Assembly (NCBI RefSeq): GCF_022788715.1
Contig: NZ_CP085168.1
Span: 272,545 to 336,544 of the forward strand
Source: Sulfitobacter sp. DSM 110093
GTDB lineage: Bacteria > Pseudomonadota > Alphaproteobacteria > Rhodobacterales > Rhodobacteraceae
DNA: 64,000 nucleotides
Reading direction: 5' to 3'
Made by a program: the position numbers and the translations under genes. Numbering within the stretch: position 1 is the stretch's first letter; each line of letters starts with the position of its first letter. This document shows, piece by piece, positions 17,932-27,033 of the stretch. A model generated the notes under the pieces. It saw only the letters and a list, made by a program, of their open reading frames with translations. It did no database searches and was not told where the DNA came from.

Positions 17932-18415
17932 CTGAAAGCAGTTATTGGCGCAGCCGCAGCGAAATGGTGCTTTGTCCACCCAGCAGACCACCGCACTCGT
18001 TGCAGCTAACAACGGCTTTGAGCCGATTGTGTTGAAAAACTCTCCTACAGCGCGCTGAAGCCAAACTCAGCAGAAAAATTCTAAACTATGGGAATTTCGG
18101 CGGCACCTCGGGGCGCAAGTAGCGTGTCGGAGAACAGCTTCCCAGTTTTTAGAAATTTGCAGTTGCAGCAAATAGTTTTTCAACACAATTAGCCCTCTTT
18201 ACCGAATGCCGTCCCGCAGCATTTTGCAAGTGCAGAAAATACAGCCTGTTGCTCACGGCCCTTACCGGCCGTTCGTTTGGTGCCGCGCCGCTACAGTGCA
18301 GCTACCAAGAAGCGGACATCCAAAAATATGTCGATATAACACTGACTAAAAGTAACCTTTCGATGCCACGCTTGGCACGGAGGCGTTATGCATGCTGAAA
18401 GGGTCCTTGCATAAG
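17932..18415. other. Gene-free stretch containing a short inverted-repeat element
   Basis: No gene is seen. Bases 18026-18189 form a candidate miniature element, described separately. The part from 18190 to 18415 shows nothing recognisable. Confidence 0.5.
18026..18189. mobile_element. MITE-like element with 16-base perfect terminal inverted repeats
   Basis: ATTGTGTTGAAAAACT at 18026-18041 is the exact reverse complement of AGTTTTTCAACACAAT at 18174-18189. The 132 bases inside hold no convincing frame. Length, perfect termini and lack of coding capacity fit a non-autonomous miniature transposable element or a deleted insertion sequence. No target duplication was confirmed, and no parent transposase with these ends is in the window. 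Confidence 0.6.
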
Positions 18416-19285
18416 TTAGCCTCCACCAATGTTCACCAACCAATCCAGAAAAACACCCAACCGGCGCAGCCCCGAGACGCGGGTAAGGTAAAGCGCTGAG
18501 ATATTCAGTGGGTCCGCTGAAAGCTCGCACGGAAACAGCTCAACCAATCGGCCCGCATCAATGTCATCTGCGATCATGAACTCGGAAAAACGCGCGATGC
18601 CCAGACCGCCTAATACCATCTGGCGCACGGCCTCTCCATTGCCTGCGGTCACCGCGGGCGGTACCGTCACAGGAGTGGATAGGCCGACAAAGCGCAATGT
18701 GTTGATGTGATCCGGTGCCGCGAAGCGCACTTGCTCCAGATTTGCGAGGTCGGTTGGTGTTTTTGGCCAGCCTTTGCGATCAAGGTATTCCGGCGCAGCC
18801 ACTAATTTCCAAGCTGTGCGCCCCATGGGGCGATGCAACATGTCGCTGTCGGGTAGCTGGCCCAGTCGAATGGCAACGTCCGCGTGACTGCCGATCAGGT
18901 CCACCAGCGTATCTGTCATGTCGATCGACAGCTGGATGTCCGGATACTTCGCATGAAACTCGGCCAGCCGCGGGGCGAGGACGTGCAGGACGTAAGGCAC
19001 AGGCGCATTCACACGCAGTGGTCCGGCGGGGGCCTGTCCGCTGGTTGCGATTTCCTGCAGGGTTTCACTCCGATCCAGAATCTCGCGTGCCTCGGCCAGA
19101 ACTGCAGCGCCTTCGGGGGTGATCTCGATGGATCGCGTGGTGCGGCGCAGGAGTGTGACCTTCAGCTGCTCTTCCAGCCGCGTCACTGACCGGCTGAGTG
19201 TTGAGGCCGATACCCCCCTGCGCCGCGCGGATTCAGCAAAGCCCCCATCATCGACGATCCCGATGAAAGCTGCCAAATCCATCAT
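18416..19285 (-). CDS. LysR-family transcriptional regulator
   Basis: About 289 residues from MMDLAAFIGIVDDGGFAESA; an upstream in-frame extension adds about 31 residues with no family similarity. The winged helix includes SARRRGVSASTLSRSVTRLE, and the effector domain starts near GPLRVNAPVPYVLHVLAPRL. It belongs to the AaeR/CrgA-like branch by its DADVAIRLG-like segment (HADVAIRLGQLPDSDM). It is divergent from the MFS exporter gene at 19397 and is probably its regulator. Confidence 0.88.
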   Translation of the reverse strand: MMDLAAFIGIVDDGGFAESARRRGVSASTLSRSVTRLEEQLKVTLLRRTTRSIEITPEGAAVLAEAREILDRSETLQEIATSGQAPAGPLRVNAPVPYVLHVLAPRLAEFHAKYPDIQLSIDMTDTLVDLIGSHADVAIRLGQLPDSDMLHRPMGRTAWKLVAAPEYLDRKGWPKTPTDLANLEQVRFAAPDHINTLRFVGLSTPVTVPPAVTAGNGEAVRQMVLGGLGIARFSEFMIADDIDAGRLVELFPCELSADPLNISALYLTRVSGLRRLGVFLDWLVNIGGG

Positions 19286-19396
19286 GCGCAACAATTCGTG
19301 CGATTTTTGCAATGATCCATTCCAAACTTGCCTGTTCTCGCAACAGATAGCGACTGGCATATGTGGCGTCGACATCAAATTTATTGGAGAAAACCG

Positions 19397-20578
19397 ATGC
19401 CCCTTGCCCTTTGGGCGCTAACCATCAGCGCTTTCGCCGTCGGAACGACCGAGTTCGTTATCGTCGGCTTGCTTCCCACCATCGCCGCCGATCTTGGAGT
19501 TTCCATCCCCTCCGCTGGCCTGTTGGTTAGCCTCTATGCGCTTGGCGTGACCATCGGCGCGCCTGTGCTGACCGCCATGGCAGACCGAGTGCCGCGCAAG
19601 ACGCTGTTGCTGCTCTTGCTGGCGTTATTCACGCTCGGCAATGCTTATGCCGCCTTTGCGCCGGATTACGGCAGCCTTGTCGCTGCGCGCTTTATCACCG
19701 GTCTCGCCCACGGTGTGTTCTTTGCAATTGCTTCGACCATCGCGACCGATCTGGTAGAGCCTGAGAAGGAAAGCTCGGCCATTGCGCTGGTCTTCCTTGG
19801 CCTGACAGTCGCGCTGGTGACGGGCGTGCCCTTGGGGACCTTAATCGGCCAGAACTTCGGCTGGCAGTCGACCTTCCTTGGCGTCGTCGCGCTTGGCGTG
19901 ATCGGATTCATCGCTTCTGCCATCTTGGTGCCCGCCAATCTGACCAAAGCTGCCTCGGCAGGAATCAACGCGCAGTTGCAGGTTCTAACCTCACCCCGCC
20001 TTCTGCTGGTCTATCTAATCACGGCTGTCGGTTATGGCGGCAACTTCATCGCCTTCACTTTCCTCGCGCCCATGCTGAACGAAGTCACGGGTCTGTCCGC
20101 AGGCGCGGTTAGCCTTGTGCTGCTGCTCTATGGTGCATCTGTCGCCGTAGGGAACATCGCCGGCGGTAAACTGGCTGACCGTATTGGTGCAGTGCCGTCC
20201 CTGACGGTGATCTTTGCTGGTCTTGCGATATCACTGGTCGCTCTCGGCGCACTCCTCAACAGCCCGATTGCAGCCATCGCGGTTGCGGCCTTCTGGGGCG
20301 GTTTTGCCTTCGCCAACGTGCCACCGCTGCAGTCTTACGTCGTGCAAATCGCACGCGAAGTCTCACCCGGCGCAGTTGACGTGGCCTCTGGCCTGAACAT
20401 CGGAGCGTTTAACCTGGGCATTGCCGGTGGCGCATGGGCCGGTGGACTTGTGGTGGAAGGCATCGGCCTTGCCGCTGCCCCCTACATCGCCGCTGGTGTG
20501 GTGGGTGTCGGGATCGTTCTGGTGCGCCTGTCTGGTCGCTGGAACACAACAGCACCCCAATCTGCTGCTGCTGAATAA
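19397..20578 (+). CDS. MFS efflux transporter (AraJ/DHA1-like)
   Basis: A 393-residue protein with 12 predicted helices. ATG 19397 follows GGAGAAAACCG. Signatures are FAVGTTEFVIVGLLPTIAAD in helix 1, GAPVLTAMADRVPRKTLLLL (the motif A loop) and RFITGLAHGVFFAIASTIAT. These match the DHA1 sugar/drug exporter branch (AraJ, YdhP). It would export a small molecule with proton exchange. It is divergent from a LysR gene; the substrate is unknown. Confidence 0.9.
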   Translation: MPLALWALTISAFAVGTTEFVIVGLLPTIAADLGVSIPSAGLLVSLYALGVTIGAPVLTAMADRVPRKTLLLLLLALFTLGNAYAAFAPDYGSLVAARFITGLAHGVFFAIASTIATDLVEPEKESSAIALVFLGLTVALVTGVPLGTLIGQNFGWQSTFLGVVALGVIGFIASAILVPANLTKAASAGINAQLQVLTSPRLLLVYLITAVGYGGNFIAFTFLAPMLNEVTGLSAGAVSLVLLLYGASVAVGNIAGGKLADRIGAVPSLTVIFAGLAISLVALGALLNSPIAAIAVAAFWGGFAFANVPPLQSYVVQIAREVSPGAVDVASGLNIGAFNLGIAGGAWAGGLVVEGIGLAAAPYIAAGVVGVGIVLVRLSGRWNTTAPQSAAAE

Positions 20579-20586
20579 CCTCATTA

Positions 20587-20615
20587 GCCCCGCCGTATCT
20601 AACGTGCGGCGGGGC
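20587..20615 (+). terminator. Strong stem-loop after the MFS gene
   Basis: Perfect 9-base arms GCCCCGCCG (20587-20595) and CGGCGGGGC (20607-20615) start 8 bases after the MFS stop codon. No T-run follows; an AGGAGG ribosome binding site for a short frame comes next. It may be a factor-independent terminator without its tract, or an mRNA-stabilising hairpin. Confidence 0.5.
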
Positions 20616-20641
20616 AGACCAATGAACAGGAGGTTCGTATC

Positions 20642-20836
20642 ATGTCTGCCCTCAATCTGATTTACAAATACCGCATGACTTTTGGCATTGAATTGCCACT
20701 GGACCGCGACTGGTCTGAAGCCGGGCAACGCCGTGCCCGTATCGAGGGGCGCCCCTTTGGTGTGCCGGACATCTCGAACCCCTCCAAGCATTCGTCACGG
20801 CGACCGACGAAAACGTGCTCAGGGCCGCTGAGTTAA
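20642..20836 (+). CDS. Truncated hypothetical protein
   Basis: A 64-residue frame with a perfect AGGAGG ribosome binding site 8 bases before the ATG, starting MSALNLIYKYRMTFGIELPL. I do not recognise the family. The good translation signal followed by an abrupt, low-complexity end (PSKHSSRRPTKTC) beside another gene fragment suggests the 5' end of a longer gene that has lost its 3' part. Confidence 0.35.
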   Translation: MSALNLIYKYRMTFGIELPLDRDWSEAGQRRARIEGRPFGVPDISNPSKHSSRRPTKTCSGPLS

Positions 20837-20983
20837 CGAACCCCAGTTGGACAGTGCTTTGGCAATCATCAGATCAAAATGCGCACCGCCACCGTTTTTG
20901 AAAACGGTGATGAAGTCCGGTATTCTCCGGCCGGCCGCGCACTGTGTCAAATCGTAGAGATCGCCCCGCACATCGGACTGGCT
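20819..20983 (-). pseudogene. Ornithine cyclodeaminase/mu-crystallin family C-terminal fragment
   Basis: The minus-strand frame reads SQSDVRGDLYDLTQCAAGRR and IPDFITVFKNGGGAHFDLMI. This matches the C-terminal helix-loop of the ornithine cyclodeaminase family (a D-GDL segment, then an ITVFKS-type stretch, then a DL-A helix). Upstream the frame has no further similarity, and most of the gene is missing. It is a remnant next to the IS30 copy. The call rests on motif memory only. Confidence 0.5.
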
Positions 20984-21103
20984 TATGATGCCCTCTCTCA
21001 GAGTCATCCAGCATGCCGAAATGCTGCGTGATCGATCAACGTCCGCTTCGGGGAAGCTGCATCGCAGCAACCTAATCTACGGCAAATGTCCGCTAAGGGT
21101 GGC

Positions 21104-22324
21104 GGGCTCAACTGATCGACGCAACACACTGTGCGAACTTCTCCGCTGGCGTCTGGTATTGCAAGGTCTTGCGAGGCCGTTCGTTCAGCTGTCTGGCGAT
21201 TGCACTGTGTTTTGCTTGAGAATGGACAGTTAGATCTGTTCCGCGCGGCAAATATTGCCTCAAAAGCCGGTTGGTGTTTTCATTTGATCCTCGCTGCCAA
21301 GGGGATTGTGGGTCGCAAAAGTAGATCTCGACATCGGTTGCCTTGGTCAGGCGTTGATGATCAGCCAGCTCTTTGCCGCGATCCCATGTCAGGGATTTGT
21401 AGAGTTCGCGTGGCAACCTTTGAGCCGACTTGATTAGTCCTGAGACGACGCTTTCGGTGTCCTTATTCGCAACTTTTACCAGCATGACATATCTGGAATG
21501 CCGCTCCACGAGGGTCGCGATATAGCTGTTTTTTGAACCTCCGATCAGGTCGCCCTCCCAGTGCCCCGGCACCGCTCTGTCGTCCACGGATGCCGGCCTT
21601 TGGCTGATAGATATTGCATCCTTGATCTGGCCAAGGCCGTTGCGCTTGAGGCTCGCATGCTTGGATCGGCGGATTGTTCGTTTGGCGCGCAGGTGCTCAA
21701 GTAGCTCCTTCTTCAGGGCACCACGCGCTTGTATATAAAGGCTTCGATAGATCGTCTCGTGTGACACCTGTTTCTGCGCCTCTCCCGGGAACGCACGCTT
21801 GAGCCAGCCGGCAATCTGCTCAGGTGACCACTTTCGCCGCAGCTTAGCGGATACTGCGCGGCTCAATGCGGGGTGACAAGCCAGCTTACACATCTTGGGA
21901 CGCAAGGCGCGGTCCCACGCTGCTTGGTCTGAAGCAGCGGCACGATAGCCGGCAGACCCACCGTTGCGCCGGACCTCGCGGCAGATGGTCGAAGGCGCAC
22001 GCCCCAATTGCCCCGCAATCGCGCGTAAAGAGTGCTTGATGCTGAGCCCTCGTGAAATCTCTTCGCGCTCAGAAAGGCTCAGAGCGTGGCTGCCGCGTCT
22101 GCGATCTGGCGGTCTGATGCCCCCCGTCGGTGAAATCACGGAAAAGACCGAGGATGATTGCCGGTCAAACACCCGCCCGATCGAGCTCATCGACTCCCCA
22201 CGCTGCCAACGGTCTCAAATCTCAGCTCGCTGCTCTGCCGAGTAATAAATCCTGCGCCGATACTTCATGCTGAACACTCCAACTTTTCCTAAAGGTTAAA
22301 GTGTTGCATCCACCTGTTGAGCCC
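21104..22324 (-). mobile_element. IS30-family insertion sequence
   Basis: About 1221 bases. The ends are imperfect inverted repeats: GGGCTCAACTGATCGACGCA at 21104 onward, against GGGCTCAACAGGTGGATGCA read inward from 22324. The transposase stop codon lies inside the left repeat, as is common in this family. The single gene carries a nonsense codon. No clear target duplication is visible at the flanks. Confidence 0.8.
21108..22268 (-). pseudogene. IS30-family transposase with a premature stop at codon 18
   Basis: The natural start is ATG 22268 (MKYRRRIYYSAEQRAEI). Codon 18 (22217-22215) is TGA where a tryptophan (IWDRWQRG in relatives) is expected, a single-base change from TGG. Downstream the protein is complete: HTH (RGLSIKHSLRAIAGQLGRAP, STICREVRRNGG), then the DDE core with HWEGDLIGGSKNS, LTWDRGKELADHQ and SNENTNRLLRQYLPRGTDL. 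Translation could restart at the internal ATG (MSSIGRVF, 22190), which would keep the catalytic domain, so residual activity is possible. Confidence 0.85.
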
Positions 22325-22603
22325 ACCGCCGAAAGCGATGCTTTTCTACGGCATTGGTGGGGCGGTTCAATTTCAGCATGTTTCTGAGCGCGACGACAAA
22401 GAGATGGCCACAAATTCCCGATTGCCCTTGTGGCAAAGCGAGCCGCCCTATGCGTTTTTTCGCCACTCTAATCACAAATGGTCAGACGCCCGCTGTTCAA
22501 ATTTGCACAAAGTGTGTTTGAGAGTAGGGAGTTGCGCATTTTTGCAGCGGAGTTAGATGGATCTGACATGACGAACGCATCTCAAACGGAGAAATGGATT
22601 CAG

Positions 22604-23182
22604 ATGAAATACTTCCTTCTTACGACGGCAATGGGCGCAACGCTCGCGACCGCGGCACAGGCCGAAACGGTGACCTATGTTCTCGATCCGTCTCATAGCC
22701 AGATCGTGTTCAGCTATAACCACTTGGGTTTCTCAACCACGACAGGCATGTTCTCCGGGTTCGATGGAAGCATCGAACTGGACCAGGATGACCCGGCGGC
22801 ATCGAGCGTCTCTGTGTCCTTTCCCGCCAAGAGCCTCATCACCGGCTGGCCCGCCCGCGAAGAGCATTTCCTGTCCAAGGATTTCTTCGGCGCCGAAGCG
22901 AACCCCTTGGTGACATTCACCTCGACGTCGATCGAAGTGACCGACGAAAAGACCGGCAAGATCACCGGCGATTTGACCATGAACGGCATTACGAAGTCTG
23001 TCGTCTTGGACACCACACTGAACCAGTTGGGAGATCATCCGATGGAAAATCGCCCCTGGGCCGGTTTTGACGCGACAACCAAGCTGCTGCGCTCGGATTT
23101 CGACATGGGCCAGTTCGCCCCGTTTGTCGGGGATGAGGTTGCGATCGATATCTCGATCGAAGCAATGGTGCCCGCAGAATAA
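22604..23182 (+). CDS. YceI-family periplasmic protein
   Basis: A 192-residue protein; ATG 22604 opens a signal peptide (MKYFLLTTAMGATLATAAQA). The mature part is a YceI lipocalin-like barrel: TYVLDPSHSQIVFSYNHLGF, FDGSIELDQDDPAASSVSV, a segment with HFLSKDFFGAEANPLVTFTS, and ITGDLTMNGITKSVVLDTTL. YceI proteins bind polyisoprenoid or similar amphiphilic lipids in the periplasm. It converges with a gene encoding a cytochrome b561-YceI fusion; the two share a bidirectional terminator. Related YceI/b561 pairs are often co-located. Confidence 0.9.
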   Translation: MKYFLLTTAMGATLATAAQAETVTYVLDPSHSQIVFSYNHLGFSTTTGMFSGFDGSIELDQDDPAASSVSVSFPAKSLITGWPAREEHFLSKDFFGAEANPLVTFTSTSIEVTDEKTGKITGDLTMNGITKSVVLDTTLNQLGDHPMENRPWAGFDATTKLLRSDFDMGQFAPFVGDEVAIDISIEAMVPAE

Positions 23183-23202
23183 TCGAAGCCCCACCCCCAA
23201 CC

Positions 23203-23236
23203 AAAAGGGTCGCGCAACCACTCGCGCGGCCCTTTT
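23203..23236. terminator. Bidirectional terminator between convergent YceI genes
   Basis: Hairpin with AAAAGGG (23203-23209) pairing CCCTTTT (23230-23236) and CGCGC pairing GCGCG inside. The A and T runs at the outer ends give a T-tract on both strands. It lies between two convergent stop codons. Confidence 0.8.
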
Positions 23237-23256
23237 CCGTCTCGATAGCGCAGGGC

Positions 23257-24438
23257 CTACCCCGCCCTATTTGCCACCAGATCAATCCGGACCTCTACGG
23301 AGAACCCGACAGAGCTTTCGTCCGGATAGGCTGTCCCCATGCCGAAATCACGACGGTCCAGAGCCGTGCCACCTGAAACCTTGGCCGTGCCCTCTGTCAC
23401 CTCGAGATCGAAGTCAAGCGTAACGGGAACACTCTGCTCGACCAATGTCAGGAAGCCCGATGCGCGGTGTCTCGGTCCGTCGATTTGCACAATGTCGCCC
23501 TGAAACACGGCGGTATCATAGGCGGCGACATCGAAGAACTCGGGGCCTTTCGCCTGGTCCGTGACGGGTCCCAGCAATAGAGAGGTCGTGTCGAGCACTG
23601 TCTTTACGGTGCCCTTCCCAGTTTTTTCATCATACTCGATGTCGGCCTGCCAATTCGCAATGCTGCCGGTTACCTCAGCTCCCATTTGCGTAATCGTGAT
23701 CGCCAGATTGCCGTCCTGCACGACCCACCCCTCGGTCTGTTGAGCAGGCAATTGTGACGCGGAGTCCTCGTTATGAGTAGGGGCAAACACGATCAGGGCG
23801 CCGCCGATTGCAAAGGTCCATATCCCTATTGTGGCGAGAAAGGAGGCCCCCTTGCCGGGGTGGGCAGCCGCATTGCCGGCAGCCCGTCCGTTCCACATCC
23901 GTGCCAAGGTGCCGTCGCGGTCAATCAGCGCGTGTTTGACTGCACCGCCAATATGCGCCGCGACCATGGCCGCCAATAAGATCCCTGCAATCCAGTGGAT
24001 ATTGGCCGCCGCACCGGCGAGGCGCTCCGATTTCGGAACGAACGGCAGGCTTTGGGGGAAGGGCCACCAGATTGCCGCAAAGCCCGCTTCGGCCGAATGG
24101 ATAACCCAGCCGGAAAGCGGAAGCACGAAGATTGCGGCGTAGAGCACCCCATGCGCCGTGTCGGCGGCGAAGGTTTCAAGGCGCCGTTCGGGATGGAGAG
24201 GCACGGGACGTGGTTGCGAGATTGCCCAGATCACCCGTAACACAGCCAGAGCCAAGACCGTAACGCCGATCGTCTTATGAGTCGAATACAACAGCTGAAG
24301 GAAAGCCACGGTATCGCCACTGCGCGTCGTGAACTTTCCGATCAATCCAAGCGCTATGTCTGCCAGCACCAGGAGCGCGATGCTCCAATGGAAAAAGCGG
24401 GCGACGCGCCCGTAGCTGGCGGTTGTGTTTGATATCAT
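23257..24438 (-). CDS. Cytochrome b561-YceI fusion protein
   Basis: About 393 residues starting MISNTTASYGRVARFFHWSI. The N-terminal half (1-180) is a bacterial cytochrome b561: four helices with heme-ligand histidines in FFHWSIALLV, YSTHKTIGVTVLA, and later in NIHWIAGILLAAMVAAHIGG. A linker helix (about 205-225, IGIWTFAIGGALIVFA) leads to a periplasmic C-terminal YceI barrel (GWVVQDGNLAITITQMGAEV, FDVAAYDTAVFQGDIVQIDG, GTALDRRDFGMG). The fusion suggests electron transfer from membrane quinol to a redox-active lipid or ligand held by the YceI domain (inference). Upstream in-frame starts add only unlikely residues. Confidence 0.9.
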   Translation of the reverse strand: MISNTTASYGRVARFFHWSIALLVLADIALGLIGKFTTRSGDTVAFLQLLYSTHKTIGVTVLALAVLRVIWAISQPRPVPLHPERRLETFAADTAHGVLYAAIFVLPLSGWVIHSAEAGFAAIWWPFPQSLPFVPKSERLAGAAANIHWIAGILLAAMVAAHIGGAVKHALIDRDGTLARMWNGRAAGNAAAHPGKGASFLATIGIWTFAIGGALIVFAPTHNEDSASQLPAQQTEGWVVQDGNLAITITQMGAEVTGSIANWQADIEYDEKTGKGTVKTVLDTTSLLLGPVTDQAKGPEFFDVAAYDTAVFQGDIVQIDGPRHRASGFLTLVEQSVPVTLDFDLEVTEGTAKVSGGTALDRRDFGMGTAYPDESSVGFSVEVRIDLVANRAG

Positions 24439-24680
24439 CGGACCCTCGCATGTCTTGGCTGGGTCTCCGATATCAAGACTTCGCCGCCAGCACATTCCGT
24501 TGTTTTCACACAACCTCTGTGCGCAGATAGGGAAGGCACGGTTTAGCGAGGCGCAACTGGGAGGGCAGGTGTCCGCATGCGCACGTCTTTCGGCACAATT
24601 ATCCGTGCAACGTATGGGTGCTTGCGGGACCGCACCCCCACCGGGTCAGTTCTCAATGACATTCAACAGAGTAATTACTC

Positions 24681-26279
24681 TTAAAGGTACTTGGGATGCC
24701 CTTCTTCTTTTCCAATAGGCTCCGAAACAGGGAAATCTACGGTGAAGGTCGTCCCCTCTCCTTCGGCAGTCTCAAATGTGATCTCCCCAAGATGCTGGTC
24801 AACGATTGCTTTCACAATGCCCATTCCCAGCCCATAGCCCTCATTGACCCGATAAGTGTCCCCGCGCGCAAAGGGCTTGAAAAGGGTCTTCTGAATACTG
24901 TGCGGCAATCCTGCCCCCTCGTCCTTTACATAGAAGCCGTGTCCCGTACTGGTGAGACCCAACTCTACCGTCCCGCCCTTTGCTGATGCTTTGATAGCAT
25001 TTGTCGCAAGGTTAGATATCAGCCGTTCCACCCTGCTTGCGTGCAATCGCAAAGGTTGGTTAGGCGCATCTGAAAGCTTCAATTTGAGACCTATACCATG
25101 GTTTTCTGCATAAGAGGTAAGTGTCTCGATCGCCTGAGAGAGCAAAGGAGCAAGGGGGACTACAGCGAAGCCTGACGGTTCCCCCGCACGAAGCTGTTCA
25201 ACGTCGAGTATGTCGGCAACCATCTCGTCGATACGCCGCGCATTGCGCAACGCGAGACGTAACAGTTTGGTTTTCGCTTCGTCCAGCTCCGGCTTGTGTG
25301 CATCCAGTACTTCTAATGCACCGCAGAGCGCAGACAGGGGATTTTTTATGTCATGGCTAACAGTAGCTATCAGCTGGTCTTTGGCATGCTCAAAAGCACG
25401 CTGTTCAGAAATATCTCGGACAACTGCCAAAAAGCCAAGAGTCTCACCCCAGTCAGTTTCCACTTTGGCGCTCGAAACAAGACCATCAAATGTGGAACCA
25501 TCAGACCTTCGACAGGAAATCTCAAACTCACCTCGCTTGCTTGAGGCCCGGGGGTTAAACTTTTCCTCGCCCGCGCGCTCATAACTATCAAGCGTTCCGT
25601 AAAGCACTGCTGTTTGTCGCCCCAGAATTTGGTGGGGCGCATAGCCAAATAGCGTCTCCACAGCTGGGTTGACCATCGCGACACTGCGGTTGAGATCGGC
25701 TAAAACGATTGCTTCGGGCACCGCATCAATCATAGCACTGAGCAACCCACGTTGTCCGCGAAGTTCCCGCCGCTCGGCGTGCAGCTTCAGTTCATTGCCC
25801 AACCAGCGCGCCAAAAAGGCGACAAACTCGAACTCTTTCTGCCTGAACGGTGCTTGACGCGGGGCGCGATCAGAAAAATTCAACGTGCCAAAGAATTCAT
25901 TTTCACACCGCAAAGGGGCGCCTATGTAGCTTTCCAGCCCAAAATTTTGATAACAAGGGTGGGAAGATATTTCCTGCTTCCCCGCATGATGGAATGCTGT
26001 AACTTCATCATTGTTTAATGTGTAAAGGCAGTAGGTACCGTTTACATTAAAGGTGGTCCCAGAGGCCGGAGCCCATTCAGGGCCATGGACAAAAAGACAC
26101 TCGTAGATTGGATGCTCTATCCGGCTAACAATTCCAAGCTCGAGACCAAGGGCATCCGTACCTAAGGCAAGCAATTGTGCAACCTTATCCTCGAATGTAA
26201 GGTCTGGCTCTATTGCGAGCATATAGAGTTGGCGAAGCGGATCATCAAAATTTGCAGGAGCATTTGGGAAATGGTTCAT
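24681..26279 (-). CDS. GAF-PAS sensor histidine kinase (soluble)
   Basis: About 532 residues from MNHFPNAPANFDDPLRQLYM, chosen for the AGAGGA ribosome binding site; upstream in-frame starts exist. Domains in order: GAF (about 25-165, with HPCYQNFGLESYIGAPLRCE), PAS (about 180-300, AMIDAVPEAIVLADLNRSVA and GFLAVVRDISEQ), HisKA with LIATVSHDIKNPLSALCGAL, and the ATPase domain (SNLATNAIKASA, KDEGAGLPHSIQ, GYGLGMGIVKAIV). There is no transmembrane segment, so it senses a cytoplasmic signal. No response regulator gene is adjacent, making it an orphan kinase. Confidence 0.9.
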   Translation of the reverse strand: MNHFPNAPANFDDPLRQLYMLAIEPDLTFEDKVAQLLALGTDALGLELGIVSRIEHPIYECLFVHGPEWAPASGTTFNVNGTYCLYTLNNDEVTAFHHAGKQEISSHPCYQNFGLESYIGAPLRCENEFFGTLNFSDRAPRQAPFRQKEFEFVAFLARWLGNELKLHAERRELRGQRGLLSAMIDAVPEAIVLADLNRSVAMVNPAVETLFGYAPHQILGRQTAVLYGTLDSYERAGEEKFNPRASSKRGEFEISCRRSDGSTFDGLVSSAKVETDWGETLGFLAVVRDISEQRAFEHAKDQLIATVSHDIKNPLSALCGALEVLDAHKPELDEAKTKLLRLALRNARRIDEMVADILDVEQLRAGEPSGFAVVPLAPLLSQAIETLTSYAENHGIGLKLKLSDAPNQPLRLHASRVERLISNLATNAIKASAKGGTVELGLTSTGHGFYVKDEGAGLPHSIQKTLFKPFARGDTYRVNEGYGLGMGIVKAIVDQHLGEITFETAEGEGTTFTVDFPVSEPIGKEEGHPKYL

Positions 26280-26464
26280 TTGGAGTTTTTCCTCTGCGCC
26301 TGTTCTAATGACGAACCGTTTAAGTACTATCATCCTGCGTCCCACCTGATGTAAAGCAGGCCCTCAAGGTAAGCGGCCTCATTGACGTAAGGTCAAAGAA
26401 AAGTGCTTGCTATGATGTGGCTTCCCAAATCGAGGGATTCAAAGGGGTAATCTCTCGTTATTGC

Positions 26465-27033
26465 GGCAACCTCAAGTATCAGGGTTAGGCTTGAGCTTGC
26501 CGAGAACCACCGCGATCTCGCGCTGTTCAATTTGGCCATCGACAGCAAATTGCGCGGCTGCGACTTGGTCAAAATGAAAGTGGTCGATGTCATGGCATCC
26601 GGTCAGATCAAAGCGAGGGCGTCAGTATTGCAAAGTAACCCAGAAATCCGTGCGCTTCGAGATTTCCGAAGGGACCAGAGCTTCGCTCACTAAGTGGATG
26701 GAAGATCCGCTAATGGTCGGGTCCGAGTATCTCCGGCCTGGCCGCTTCCACGAGCGTTTGCACATCTCATTCCGCCAATTTGCTCGGATTGTTCGGGACT
26801 GGGTTTCCTCGATTGGTTTGGAAGTAACCGCATATGGAACCCATTCAATGCGGCGAACGAAAGTCACCCAAATATACAAGAAAACTGGAAACTTGCGGGC
26901 GGTACAGCTGCTGTTGGGTCATACCAAGATGGACAGCACGGTGCGCTATCTCGGCGTAGAAACGCATCAGATGCGTGTCGTGAAGAAGCGTCTGCTGCGG
27001 TTTTTGTCAGAGCAGATTGAACTCGCCGGTTAG
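26465..27033 (+). pseudogene. Tyrosine recombinase (integrase), frameshifted and 5'-truncated
   Basis: The first frame reads IRVRLELAENHRDLALFNLA, then DSKLRGCDLVKMKVVDVMAS and GQIKARASVLQS. At about 26632 the reading frame shifts to KVTQKSVRFEISEGTRASL and continues through GTHSMRRTKVTQIYKKTGNL and VQLLLGHTKMDSTVRYLG to the stop. The catalytic H-x-x-R, H/W and Tyr box (LLGHTKMDSTVRYLG) are present, so only the shift and the missing N-terminus disable it. It belongs to the small integrases common in alphaproteobacteria. No attachment site was identified. Confidence 0.8.

Noticed and set aside
22325..22403. Short minus-strand string (RNMLKLNRPTNAVEKHRFRR) beside the IS30 copy
   Set aside because: Looks like a protein remnant but is too short to assign; could be flanking debris of the insertion target.
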